A stretch of DNA of 64,000 nucleotides. It comes from Podospora bellae-mahoneyi (taxonomy: Eukaryota > Ascomycota > Sordariomycetes > Sordariales > Podosporaceae). Made by a program: the position numbers and the translations under genes. The notes beneath the pieces are model-generated. The model did not search any database. It saw only the letters and a list, made by a program, of their open reading frames with translations, and was not told the origin of the DNA. The stretch covers positions 434,001-498,000 of the forward strand of contig NC_085884.1 in the NCBI RefSeq assembly GCF_035222275.1. Direction: 5' to 3'. Position 1 is the first letter of the stretch. Each line of letters opens with the position of its first letter. Of this stretch, positions 11,471 through 23,333 are shown piece after piece.

Positions 11471-12859
11471 GGCAGCGGCAGCTTTGGACGCGGGCGATTT
11501 GTCGCCCGGTCTGCTGTAGGTGAAGGCCTCCAGGTTGGCGGGTGGTGGGGGGATGAAGTGGGAAAATTACGGTTGGTGGCTTCTGGACTGCATCGATCGT
11601 GAGGAAGAGGGGAGCGGCGTCCGGGTAAAGACAACGACGCAACGACAATAAACGAGCGACAGGCGCGACTGCAATAGGCAGAGGCAGAGTCAGGCTGTGA
11701 AAGCAAGCAAGCAAGCAAAGCAAGCCAGAACAAACAACCGCAGCGAACACAAGAACTCGGCACGATAATAAATGGAATGGAAAATGAATGAATGAATGAA
11801 TGAATGGACAGGTGCGACGGCCTGTGGTTTGCGAGTTTGCAGTTGGCAGGATCAAAAAATTGGGATTGCCAAGTGCCTGGAGCCCTTTCCTTCTCCCCTG
11901 AAGAAAAACCCCTGAACGACGCGCAGACCAGTGGACTGTCCCCACATATTTGCTTGGAAAGCCCCCGTTTGGGAAAAGATGGGGCGCTATTCGCTGCTGG
12001 GGTTCCCTATCGGCACGACACAACCGCCTTTCCATCTCCCCCCTGCAAAGCCAACCGCAGCGCCGAGACATTGCCTCCTCCAGCTGCGCTGCGTCTTTCC
12101 TGTTATCATGTCGCATTTTATGTCTACACTTCTTGGACGGCTCGAGAACGGCTTGACTGGCATGGGCAATGGCGGTCTTTGTCAAATATCAGATGAAAAT
12201 ACACTTGTGAGAATCAGGGTCTGGTGTCAGATTGCAAGCTTGCTGCACTTCCAGGTGGCGTCTGTCAGAGTCAACATGGTGCTTCCAGGTTAGCCCGGGA
12301 TTGAAATGTTGGAAGTGGACACTTCGGATGGAGGCGACCTAAGCCAGATCAGGTTTAATATCCATTTCAGGGGGCTGTACCCCCACGATCACAGCGGATA
12401 AGGTGACGCGATCCCCCGCGAGAAGGTCGTGATAAGAACTTGTATGCATATTATTTGGGGGCACATGTAAATGCGCTTCACTACATTCTAATAGTTTATC
12501 GTCATACACTACCTTGAGGATGCAAAGTTGTGAGGACTCACGCTTCTTCCAGGCCAAGACTGTGCTGCAACTCCAAACATGCGCCAAGTCAGCATCTCAG
12601 CATAGACCTACGGCTTACCTACTCGAAAGGGTAGCGAGCAATCTGCACCAGGGGGGAGACCTCATCCATTTTTCTGAAAGCATTAGCATTCTTCCGCTAT
12701 CTTGACTGAATCATTCCTGCTTGCCTTTCATGATCCCGGGTATATCTCCAACTGCCTCAATATCGCCTCCTCGCCCAAAGTAACCAGAGACCGTTGGTTC
12801 CTAAACGTAAGCCGCAATATCTCCCCAAAGCCAAGCCCTTTACCTCATGTCCAGCCACC
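11471..12859. other. Intergenic region with small microsatellites
   Basis: 5' flank of the DUF3405 gene and 3' flank of dib1. It carries (GCAA)n near 11703-11725 and (TGAA)n near 11785-11807. No gene supported. Confidence 0.6.
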
Positions 12860-13439
12860 TTAGTACCGATGTCTCGTGGAATAGTCCTTGGGGCTGACCA
12901 CCAGACCACGGCCCTTCTTCGCACCCCGATATACCGTCTCGATAATGTCGATGAGCTCCTGCTTGTCTTCCAGCACCCACTTGATCTTGTTGTTGTCACC
13001 GGTACCCAGATCGATCATCATGTGCTTGTTGCGGAAGAAGAACATGAGGGTGCACTCGTCGTAGAGCTCGTACATTGTGTTGAAGTCGGGGACCTTCTCG
13101 ATGTCGCAAACGTCTAGAGTAGAAAGTCATGGTTAGCGTTTGCTTTGCGCCAAAGCCAAAAAAAAAACAGACAGAAACGGAGGTAAAGCTTACAGATGAC
13201 TGCAAAGTTCTTGACCTTGTCGGCGATGCGGTAGAGCACCTCATCTTGTCGCATACACGCACTGCTGCCATCTCTGCCAAACCTGATGACTACCAGGCGC
13301 TCTTCTTCGCTAAGGATAGCTTGGTCGACGTGCCAGCCGGTCTCCAAGTGTGGCAGTACGAAACTAGAAGCCGTTGGTTGGTTAGTAACTAACCGACAAA
13401 GACACAGGCGGCTAAGGGGAGGGGCTCAACATACGACAT
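12860..13439 (-). CDS. dib1: U5 snRNP component Dib1/Dim1 (thioredoxin-like 4A)
   Basis: Spliceosomal tri-snRNP protein with a thioredoxin fold, essential in yeasts and acting in the nucleus. Exons: 13439-13435 (only ATGTC), 13363-13194 and 13113-12860, giving 142 aa, the normal length for the family. The protein starts MSFVLPHLETGWHVDQAI and contains EERLVVIRFGRD, NFAVIYVCDIEKVPDFN, MFFFRNKHMMIDLGTGDNN and ends PKDYSTRHRY, all strongly conserved. The five-base first coding exon is needed to provide the ATG. Head-to-head with thymidylate synthase across about 400 bp. Confidence 0.95.
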
Positions 13440-13842
13440 GTTGATATATACGGGCTTGTCGCAAAACGGCTCGGTGTAGTATTCAAAATGTAGATAATTT
13501 CGTTGATGGCGTAAAATTTGGCGCGCAGGAGTTGATGTAGTTGTTGCGGCAGGATTAGAAAAGAACGAGCAAGTTGAAGTGAGTGAACTTTCTGGACCGT
13601 CGTCGCCTTCTCGAAGGCTGTCGAAAAGCCCCCACCGCGTTGCATCAGATTTGCTGACGTAACGGGGCCTGGCCTACCAGCCTTACGGGGCTCACGGTCC
13701 ACTCGCTCTTTCGCGTCGACGCGTTAATGGTTTTGGGGAGACCCCTCTATTGCCTCGTGAGCAACACCACCATTCAACAAGCCAGCACTTTCCAGCGTTG
13801 TCGCAAATCTTTCAATTTCCCAAATATTCTCAAGTCTTGAAA

Positions 13843-14900
13843 ATGACAGTTGAAGCCCCTTCCACAACCCCCGCCGCGCCGGCCGCGGCCCCAGCAGCCA
13901 CCACCCCCCTAAAAAGACACGAAGAATACCAATACCTCGACCTCGTCCGCGACATCCTCGAAAACGGTGAACTCCGCCGGGACCGGTATGCCCCCTTTTC
14001 TCACTCCCCCTTTCCCACTCATCCTCTAACCATCTTCTCTCCAGAACCGGGACAGGCACCTACTCCCTCTTCGCCCCCTCCCCCCTCAAGTTCTCCCTCT
14101 CCACCCCAACAGGAACCCCCCTCCTCCCCCTCCTAACCACAAAACGTGTCTTTACCCGCGCCATAATCCTCGAACTCCTCTGGTTCATCTCCGGCTCCAC
14201 CTCCTCCCTCCCCTTGTCCTCCCAAAACGTCAAAATTTGGGACGGCAACGGCTCCCGCGCCTTCCTCGACAGCCTAGGCCTCACCCACCGCGAAGAGGGC
14301 GACCTTGGCCCCGTGTACGGCTTCCAGTGGCGCCACTTTGGCGCAGAGTACGTTGACTCCAAAACAGACTACACCGGCCAGGGCGTCGACCAGCTCGCGC
14401 GCATCGTCCAGACCCTCAAGACGAACCCGTACGATAGGAGGTTGATCCTCTCGGCGTGGAACCCAAAGGACATGAGCCAGATGGTCCTCCCGCCGTGTCA
14501 CATGTTTGCCCAGTTTTATGTCTCGTATCCTAGGTCGAGGAAAGAGACGGAGGAGGGGAGGGAGGTCAAGGGGCATCTACACTGTCAACTGTACCAGCGG
14601 AGTTGTGATATGGGGTTGGGGGTGCCGTTTAATATCGCGAGTTATGCGCTGCTGACGCACATGCTGGCCCATGTGTGTGATTTGGTGCCGGGGAGCTTGA
14701 CGCACGTGATGGGGGATGCGCATGTGTATTTGAATCATGTTGATGCTCTCAAGACGCAGCTGGAAAGAGAACCGAGGGAGTTCCCAGAGTTGGAGATCAA
14801 GAGGGAGAAAGGGGGAAGTATTGATGGGTGGAAGTTGGAAGATTTCGAGATCAAGGGGTATAACCCGCACAAGGTTATCTCGATGGAGATGTCTGTATAG
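13843..14900 (+). CDS. Thymidylate synthase
   Basis: Converts dUMP plus methylenetetrahydrofolate to dTMP. Exons 13843-13985 and 14045-14900 give 332 aa; the short intron splits Arg of RDRTGTGT. After an Ala/Pro-rich leader of about 25 residues come the folate/dUMP loop [49 protein letters not shown], the active site [12 protein letters not shown] (Cys199), [20 protein letters not shown] and GDAHVYLNH. All catalytic residues are present. Oddity: the usual VFWRG reads VFTRA here, so a normally conserved Trp is Thr. Heavy pyrimidine bias in the 5' third. Confidence 0.95.
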
Positions 14901-15060
14901 TTCCAAGCTGATTTGGCATCATAGATAAAGTTGCAGGCGACTGGATATTCAACCCAAATAATTAGACATGTAAAGCAGAGGCGGTATATTCATCTGACAC
15001 AAAAATCCATGCTACTTGTTCCTAAAACCCTTTTCCATCGCGGTATCAAACCCTTTCTTC

Positions 15061-17934
15061 TTACTTGGTATGCACCGGCACCTCTTTGCTCTGCGTAAAG
15101 TGTCTCGGCAACCTATTCTCCCCCTCCGCATACGGGAAACCCGCCTCCTCTCTCGCCATATCATTCACCCACTTCTCATTCCCCTTCAGCCCTCCCTTCC
15201 CATGCTTTTCCACGCCCACCTCGTTCCACTTGGCCGCCAAATAAAACCACCCGAGCGCGTTGCCCACGGTCCCGATCTCATCCGACACCCCCGTGGCAGC
15301 AGCATGGCTCATCTTCTTCCACAGCTCCTCATCCGCAAAGAGCTCCATCAAGTGCCCCGCCACCGCCTTCCAATCCCCCGGCTGGACCAAAAACCCATTC
15401 ACCTTGTCCTTGACCTGCAGCGGAATGCCCCCCGTGGCAGTCACAATCACCGGTCTACCCGCATGAAGTGCTTCCGAAACTTTGACCTCGAATCCCTCCC
15501 GAGTTGACAACTGCAGCACGACGTGCGCGTTGGCAAGCAGGGTATTGATCAGCTGATCATTCGGATCCAGCCTCATGACGCTCACATCCTTGATCAGGTC
15601 AGGGTAGTACGTCTCGAGCTGGCTCATGGTCTGATCATAGATCAGGCTCGCGTCCGGGTCGTCGACGGACCCGTTTCCGCAAACCACCAACTGAGGCACA
15701 TCGGTGAGCCCTTGCTTGTCACACCTGCGACGGAATTCGGCATAGGAGTCAATCACGGTAGGGATGCCTTTCGCAGGGTCAAATCTCGCAACTTGGATGA
15801 TATACTTCCTCGCTGGCCAGTTCAGCTCCGTCATGCGCTGTGAGTGGCAGGCCACGTTGTAGATGTGGCCGTAGTAACCACTGTCCCACTTGTTGAGGTG
15901 CTTGTTCAGGCCGTCGAGCCAGTCGGTTGTTGCTGGGAGGTAGACGACCTTCTCTCGGGGGACAGTGTGGGGGACAAAGATGGGGATGGGGTGGGAGATG
16001 AACATGTCTGCGCCTTGGATGTTGGACCACAAGAAGTCCCAGATGTCGGCTTGGGGCGAGCCGGCCTTGGCGACCAGGTCGCTGCGGATCTGGATGTGGG
16101 AGCGGTAGAGGACGGGCCGGTCAGGAGTGGCTTTCTTGATCAGGGGGATGAGGCCCGGCATTTGCGGGTCGTCAATCTAAGACAACGTCAGTAACCGTGG
16201 TACTGTAGGAAGAGAAAGAACTCCCCCACGCTCCCGTTGTGGTGGCTGTGGTCAGGTGGACAACCTTAACCAGGGAACGTGCATGATGGAGGGTAGACGT
16301 TGGTTCGAGTGAGAGGGGAAAAAAAGACTCATAGAGAGGAAAGTACAAGGTACCTACAATGACAACATCAGCACCACCGTCCGCGGGCGAGCACAGTGGC
16401 CCACCCTCAGAGAACCAGTAACGGTTCGCATTGTCGGTGATCCAGTCAATGATAGACTGCTTCTCCTCGGCCGAGACTCGTTGGTCGGGGTGGCTCACAC
16501 CCTGGAGAATGTTGTGGATGTTCTTGGTGATACGGAAGACACCAGGACGAGGCTTGGGGACTGTCCAAAAACGTCAGCCTCACAGACTCCTCCGAACAGA
16601 GCTCAAGTTGTATCCTTTACTTACCATACCAAGTCAAGTCCACCCCCATGAGACGGGCAAAACGGACCAATGCGTGACGCATCAGAGCCACACCACCACC
16701 TTGAGGTGTGGAACTGAAGAAGGCAATCTTGGTCTTGTTCGCGCGGAGCTTCTTCGCATACGTCAACATGGTCTCCCACGTAGCATGGCTGCAAGTGTCC
16801 TTGTGGTTCTGGACTGTCGTAAGGTGGGCTCGGAAGCCAGCATCAGTCTGGACAATTCCTCGCCAGCCAACGTGAAGAAGAGGAACAAGAGAGGGGCCAA
16901 AGTTCCTATCAGGTCCCATTAGCGTCTGCCGGTTGAGCTCGAGTTGTACGCCAACAACACTTACATGATACACTTCCGCGCCATAGAATCAGCCTGCTCG
17001 TCCACCCTCTTCACATCCCAAAACGACTTCTCCTTGTGCTCATCGTCCGGCCGCATCACAATCGGCACAATATCCAGCTCCAGCCACAGCCTCGAGCACA
17101 AGCTCGGGCTCATGTACTTGAGCGTCGTGGGCAGACCAGCACCGATAAACTTGGCAAAGTTCTCGTGCTCGTACTTTTCCACTTCGGCAATCACGTGGTC
17201 AGCAATCAGATCGGCCCCCATCTTCATGGCGTCGTCCAGCATAATATGCTTGACGGAAAAGTCCACGAGATAGACTGTGTCGTGAATTGCCAGGGCTACG
17301 ACGGCCGTGTGGTCGTCTGAGAAGACGGCCGAGACACCGAGGTAGAGGGTCTTGTAGAGACAAAAGCCATCATCAGTTTTTATGTACTGTGAAGAGAACA
17401 GACAGAGACAGGCAGGCAGGGTGGCTAGCTTACGGTGAGGGCAGGACCAAAGTGACCTTCCTTCTCCACCAATGTGCTCATCTGGCGCTTGCGGTGCACC
17501 GAAGTGCCCGTGGAGAACTTGCGTCCCTTTTCGAACGCCATGGCTGCGTTGACAGCGTGTACGACAGGACGAAGACTCTTGTGGTTGTAATGATCGGGAT
17601 GGGATCGATTATCTGTATGTGTATGATCTGAGCTCTGCTCGTGTGGATCTGCAAACAAAGAACTGGCACGATCAGAGGAAGAAGATTGTTGAGGTTGAGC
17701 GAGAGTGGAGGGAGCAACGGGGGAGGACAAGGGGCTTATAGCTCTTTCCTGTTCCTGGATCGCAGCTGGGGACGAGGCCAGTTGACGGGCAAAGCGGGGG
17801 GACCCAGACCCGTTCTGGGCTTGGGATGGCGAGGATGGGACGACGGTTGGCGCTGGGAGGCTGTCGGTGTTTTCGTTATGGTGGCGGGAAGCAAGGGTGG
17901 TCGACGGTGAGGAGGGGCGCTGATCCTGATCCAT
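15061..17934 (-). CDS. ccg-9: Retaining trehalose phosphorylase/synthase, ccg-9-like (GT4)
   Basis: Homologue of Neurospora clock-controlled gene 9, a trehalose synthase/phosphorylase acting on trehalose with glucose 1-phosphate. Exons: 17934-17434, 17350-16965, 16905-16625, 16560-16358 and 16176-15061, for about 828 aa. The first about 130 residues are a low-complexity Ser/Pro/Gln extension; conserved sequence starts near MAFEKGRKF. Domain landmarks: HVGWRGIVQTDAGF, AFFSSTPQGGGVALMRH (GT-B N-terminal loop), GGADVVIVIDDPQMPGLIP, QVARFDPAKGIPTVIDSY, VCGNGSVDDPD and REGFEVKVSEALHAGRPVI with the E-x7-E motif. The symbol follows Neurospora usage. About 2.5 kb of gene-free DNA upstream suggests complex control. 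Confidence 0.9.
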
Positions 17935-20485
17935 TGTTCAAGAAAATCGGGAAAAAACAGCTGTCGAGCTTGCTATGGACGCGGGGGGAGGTCCTCGCGA
18001 GGCGGTGACGCAGGTATTCGTCTTGCAGCTGCAGCCAGGCGGGTCCAGTGGGATGCTGCGATGCAGTGGTCTGCTGCTCTCTGCTCTGGTACCGTGGTAC
18101 CTGAGGGTCTTGGTAATGTGAGGCGGGGTAGGAACAATGAGCTCAGCTCGCGCAAGCGTAAGACGATGGGGGACGTCCGCCGAGGAGTATGTTCGTTGTC
18201 GAGTCAGGTTCGATGTCAAGGTCGGTGCTTCCCGAGGGACTTCTCTTGGGTCCAGACTGCCGGGAATTGGTGGTGACACCTGCGAGGTTGTCAATTTCAC
18301 GATCCAAAACCTGGTTGATCTGTGTGCCTCGAATGGGCGAGAACGACAATGGCGATATCTCGTCGTTCCATGAAGCTCTTCTCACTTTTTGCCCCCTGCC
18401 TTGTGCCACCCTCGACGTGGGACACACGGTGCTTGATCCCCGCGCCACAGCATGCCACCCATCTCGCTGCCGGAGGGCTCACAAGATACGCAGTCTGTAG
18501 ATGGCCCTGGCAGGGCAGGAATGCATCTCGTGCTTGGGGTCACGGCGGGGTTGGCTTGGAGCCCACAGAGGTCATTGGATGAAAGCTACCACACCTGCAC
18601 AATACATGAAAGTGCAGGTGGTAAAGTCGGTGAGAATGTTCATCACCAAGCCATGGCTGTGATAACTGTGGTTCGGGGCTTCCCTTCGAAAACAAAAAGA
18701 ATTGTCCTGGTCCGGCCACGGCCCGCGACCTGTCGGCTCGGACACGGTGACAGCTCAGAACGAGACTATCGACTCCATGCGCGAGTCTGAAACGGGCACG
18801 TACAGCAAGGTGTAGGAGCGAGAAAATGGAATAGTGCAGGAACTTACAGCAGAAATTCTTTTCTTTTTCTTTGCGTAACGGTCTCGCTGAATAGCAACAG
18901 CTTGTCTGAGACCGGCTTCCGAAGAATCTGATCTGGACGGTGTACGGGTTGCTGAGAATTTCTCTTCTTCTTACTGTCAGATCATCTGAAGGATCAATTT
19001 GAGATGGAATGATCAGGAAACTCTCCGTCAGCATTCCCAAAGTTTTGAGACGAACCTTTCTCTTCTATCACGACGTCTTGGAAGTGGTGACGTCTGGGTT
19101 ACAGTGTCCGTTGTAACCGCTGTTAGCGGGCTTCTAGCGTTGGAGATGTCGTGCGGCTAGCGGGGCAGTTCACAGGGGCCTGAGCTAGGGGTGTTGACAA
19201 GGGGGTGATTGGATGCGGGGTTGTGAGGTTGTGAGTCTGCAGGTGGAATGAATTGGATGGTGGTGAGGGATAGGGGATGTGAGACCAACAGATCGAATGA
19301 GCTGTTTAGGTAGATGATTGAGCTATGAGTAATGAGCTATTGATTGTGTTGGCAAACATCACACTCAGTCGTGGGTTGATGACTTATACATCAGCTTCAA
19401 CTGCTTGATGGGCCACTTCAACGAGATCATACGATGGCTGGCTATGCTGAGGGCAGAAAATACCCCACGACTGCTCGGCTATCATGCAACTGGGAACGTC
19501 TTGGAACATGTCGTTGATCGAGATCTTGGGCTTCGTCAGTGGCTCTGGTGCCCGTATTGGCCCTGACGGTGGGCCTCTGCGGGAACTATTTCTCAGAGTA
19601 ACATGTGGTTTGGCGGCAGTGCCGGGCAGTCAGGTCATCACCAGGTATTCACATGTGGACCGTATCGACCAATTTGGTGCTTGCTTGCTGTCGACAAGCT
19701 TGGAAGGGAGAAAGAAGGACTCATATCCCAGGATTTCGTGCAAGTCCCTGCCCTCAATATGGTAACCTATACGATGACTTACTTATACGATCGGAGAGAG
19801 CGGAAGAGGCAAAAGTATGCCAACCCACTGAGTACGAGAGGAGCTTGAACAACTCAATCATTACCAAATATGAACAACAATAAGGATAATCCGTACTCCG
19901 TGCTGTGTCCTCTGAGGATGTCCCAACTGTCGTCCACAATAGCCTTAGCATGGCGGGGAAGAGGGGCACCGATGATCCGAGTCCCATGGAAGGGTGCGGG
20001 GCATAACGGGGAAGCGTCGAGCGCCCCACTCGGCTTCTGAAGCCAAGTGCTTGGTGACCATAAACTGCACACTGCACGGGCCAAGCCGCCCAAGGATGGC
20101 CTGTCAACATTCGACGATGCTCCTTCACCACACCCCCCGTGACACCACGACACCATCTTTGTTTTACTGTGTCACCCCAGGGCGGTATTTGTTGAGACGG
20201 CGGTGTCACGTCCCGACGAGACATTTTCAGCCTCCACACATCACGGGACCCTGAAAGCTTTTCTCTTCCACATCCTCCAAAGACATGGTCGGATTTTGGG
20301 TCGGTGCCGGTCGACCGAGCCGAATCGAATCCTACAGAACATTTGACATTGATCGATGATCAGTGTAGAGGCTGGACTAACAGGTAAGACGTCAATGGTA
20401 TTCAATAAAAGAACCCCCATCCTACATACGCAATACGCTCTCATTTACATAATACACATTTCGTCTGCCTCCTTCTCCCGCTCCT
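17935..20485. other. Long gene-free region upstream of trehalose phosphorylase
   Basis: About 2.55 kb between the trehalose phosphorylase start and the 3' end of Mn-SOD. Open frames here (for example 18540-19040 and 19754-20239, minus) have no recognisable domains or splice context. It probably holds the promoter and 5' UTR of the former and the 3' UTR of the latter. Confidence 0.55.
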
Positions 20486-21394
20486 TTAGTCATATCTCTT
20501 GGCAACCGTCTTCCAGTTGATGATGTTCCAGATGGCATCAAAGTACTCGGCCTTGCGGTTCTCGTACTGGAGGTAGTACGCGTGCTCCCAGGCGTCAATG
20601 CCCAGAAGAGGCACAAAGGCGCCGGTAACGGGGTCCTGGTTGGCGCGGGTGACGATGCTCAGAGTGTCGCTCTCCTTGTCCTTGACGAGCCACGCCCAGC
20701 CGCTGCCCTGGATGCCAGCCAGAGTGGTGTTCATCTGCTTTCGGAAGTCCTCAAAGCTGCCAAAGTCGTCCTCAATGGCTTGCTGCATCACACGAACACA
20801 CGTTAGCACAATCTCTAAAACTCTTGCTCAGGCCCAACGTACCTTGAGGTCTCCCTTAGGCTCACCACCGCCCTCCCTGCTGGCAGGGGCAAGGTTCTCC
20901 CAGAAAAGAGAGTGGTTGACGTGACCACCACCGTGGAAGTTGAGAAGAGGCGCAATCGAGGCAGCCTTGGTGAAGTCACCCTTCTCCTCGGCCTTTGCGA
21001 TATTTTCCAGCGCCGTGTTAAGGCCGGTCACATATGTTTGGTGGTGCTTCTTGTGGTGAAGCTCCATGATCTTGGAGGAGATGTAAGGCTCGAGCGCATT
21101 GTAGTCATCTGTAACCAGCACAGGTAAGTACAATGCCTTATCATGGTAAGTTGTAGCTAGCTAGTGGCGTCAATTGCGACACATTGTGGCAGCGGCGTGC
21201 CTGGCGTGTGGGAGTAGCCCCATAGAGGGCAACCAATTTAACCTCTTGACTGTTCAACACTTACACGGAAGATCTGGGAGAGTGGCCTTGCCGCGAACGA
21301 AGCTGGTGCTGGCGAGAGCAGCAGCAGGCTTGACAGCCGAAGCCCGGAGAGCTCCACGGAGCGCGGGGACGGTGCGAAGAAGAGTGGAAGACAT
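20486..21394 (-). CDS. sod-2: Mitochondrial Mn superoxide dismutase
   Basis: Converts superoxide to H2O2 and O2 in the mitochondrial matrix. Exons 21394-21265, 21108-20843 and 20782-20486 give 230 aa. Residues 1 to about 35 form an Arg/Ser/Ala-rich presequence ([17 protein letters not shown]); the mature enzyme begins near [16 protein letters not shown]. Mn ligands are in [23 protein letters not shown] and [19 protein letters not shown] and the C-terminal [13 protein letters not shown] are typical. Divergent from psf3 across about 415 bp. Confidence 0.96.
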
Positions 21395-21808
21395 TGTTAT
21401 GGTGATGGTTGTGTTTGCTGTTGAGATAGGGGGTCAATTGAGTGTCTGGCGGTTTAGAGTTTGGAGGCGTGCCGTAAACATACCCTTTGAGTTCAAATGA
21501 TGCAGACTTTGGGACGTCAAACTTGTTCGGGTCTGGTCTCAGGAGGGAACCTCGATGGAAGCTTTCGGTTACTATCAGTCACAATTCCGTCATTGCCCCA
21601 CTTCAAGCTACCCCAGTTTCGGCTGTATGAACTGCTGTCTGGGCCACCAGCTGGCACGAGCGTCGCTGACCTAACAGAGGCGCACTGCCCCTCCAGGATG
21701 TTTCGCGTCCTCTCGAAGCCCAAAATTCAGGGACCAGTCGAGGTGTGACTTGCGGTTGGAGTTTCTTGCATTCTTTGCATTGGATCGCCTCACTACCGCG
21801 TCGTCATT

Positions 21809-22456
21809 ATGCCTTACTACGACATTGACTCTATTCTCACCGACGCAGAGGTACCAGACTGGTCTCCTCCGAACCTTCCCTGTCACTAACCGGCACCTTG
21901 ATGGCCACAGAAAATCCCATGTACCTTCCAGCTCGACATTCCTGACCTAGGCTACCTTGACAACACCCCGAACCAACCCCTCAAAGCCGGAACAAAAGTT
22001 AACCTCCCACTATGGCTCGCCGAAATGCTTGTCATCGCCAACACCGGCGGTCCCGATAACAAGACCTTTGTCACATTCGACCTCCCCCGAGCTCTCGGAA
22101 ACGACGTCATTCAAGCCCTCAAAGCCGACCCTCGAGCCGTCCCATTACGCGACCAGAGCGCCCATTTTTACGGGCTTGCAACACACATGATGGATCTATC
22201 TGAGGAACAAGAGCTGGGGAGTGTCCTGCGCAAGACGTTCGTCACTCGCGCTGCCGAGATCTCATTACATGCTCGCAAGGTTGGGGGCGTCAGCACTAAA
22301 GGGAAAGGGAAAGAGGAGGGGAGTAATCTTGGGATTGGTGGTGCTGGTGAGGAGTTCCTCAGAGGGCTGGACGAGTGGGAGAGGAAGCTCTTCCGCAAGG
22401 CGCACGACGGCGCCAAGTCTGGGAAAGAGTGGATGGACAGTATCAAGAAGAACTGA
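21809..22456 (+). CDS. psf3: GINS complex subunit Psf3
   Basis: Subunit of the GINS tetramer in the CMG replicative helicase. Exons 21809-21850 (MPYYDIDSILTDAE) and 21911-22456 give 195 aa. Family sequence: the YYDID start, KIPCTFQLDIPDLGYLD, KAGTKVNLPLWLAEML, FVTFDLPRALGNDVI, RDQSAHFYGLATHMM and WERKLFRKAHDGAKS near the C-terminus. A Gly/Lys-rich loop (STKGKGKEEG) interrupts the C-terminal half. Confidence 0.94.
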
Positions 22457-23146
22457 GGGACTGGGGAGAATGTCTTGAAGCAAAAGGTGGAGGAAGCCAA
22501 CCCACGCCCTCGCCATCCCTTCAATTCCCAAGATCGCCACCGCCGACGAAACGAAGAAATTACAATATGGCCAGCGCCTGTTGTGGGATCAACCCGTACG
22601 AACAGCTGTACCAAAACCTTACTTGATGGCATGGGTTCATGTTCTAATTTTTGGACTGGCTGGTCGGGGACACGCCGGCCCACATTGGACCTCGGGGAAC
22701 CATTTGTTTAAATCCAAATTCGACGTGACAAACCAAGGATGGCGCAGAGAACTGCAAAATAACCTTAAATCGGACCGATGGACACCTCGTTCAATCGGTA
22801 ATCGGCCCAAGATCAACTGGTATTGCCTTCTTCGATTCCAGATACGGAACAACTGGGAATTACGGTGCGCAGGCGTCAAAATATGGAATAGGTATGATAG
22901 ACCATATCACACGGCACAGTGTTGCCGGTGTAGGGCTCATTCTGTGGCAAGACAGCACACATATATTATGCACAATACAGGATAACATCAAACCATCAAA
23001 TCTGCGTAGTTTGGGACTATCTTGATGTTTCGTCTCAGTTTGCGAGCACTTCCTCAGCTGTCAGGGTTTTGCCATCCTTTTTGAGCTGGGGTCGGCGGTG
23101 GCAATCATGGACGCAAGCTCCACACCAACACATCATCAAAGCACCA
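22457..23146. other. Intergenic region, no supported gene
   Basis: 3' flank of psf3 and 5' flank of a tRNA gene. Short open frames only. Confidence 0.6.
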
Positions 23147-23218
23147 GCCCGGCTAGCGCAATGGTAGCGCGTAAGACTTCTAATCTTAAGGCTGTGGGTT
23201 CGAGTCCCACGTCGGGTG
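23147..23218 (+). tRNA. tRNA-Arg (anticodon TCT)
   Basis: 72-nt cloverleaf without intron. Acceptor GCCCGGC pairs with GTCGGGT (two G-T pairs), anticodon stem TAAGA/TCTTA closes loop CTTCTAA with TCT at 34-36, T-arm GTGGG-TTCGAGT-CCCAC. A-box-like TAGCGCAATGGTAGCGC and B-box GGTTCGAGTCC are present. Discriminator base G. Confidence 0.93.
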
Positions 23219-23333
23219 CAAAACGAGTTGACCTAAGACTTGGTCAGCTTGCATTCCTTTTCAACCCCGCTTTTTTGGGGATATGGGGATAATTGTAGAT
23301 TTCTAATTACTTTTCCCATTCTACTATCTCTTC

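Noticed and set aside
19754-20239. 161-codon minus-strand frame in the region upstream of Mn-SOD 3' end
   Set aside because: No domain, no splice partners, atypical composition.
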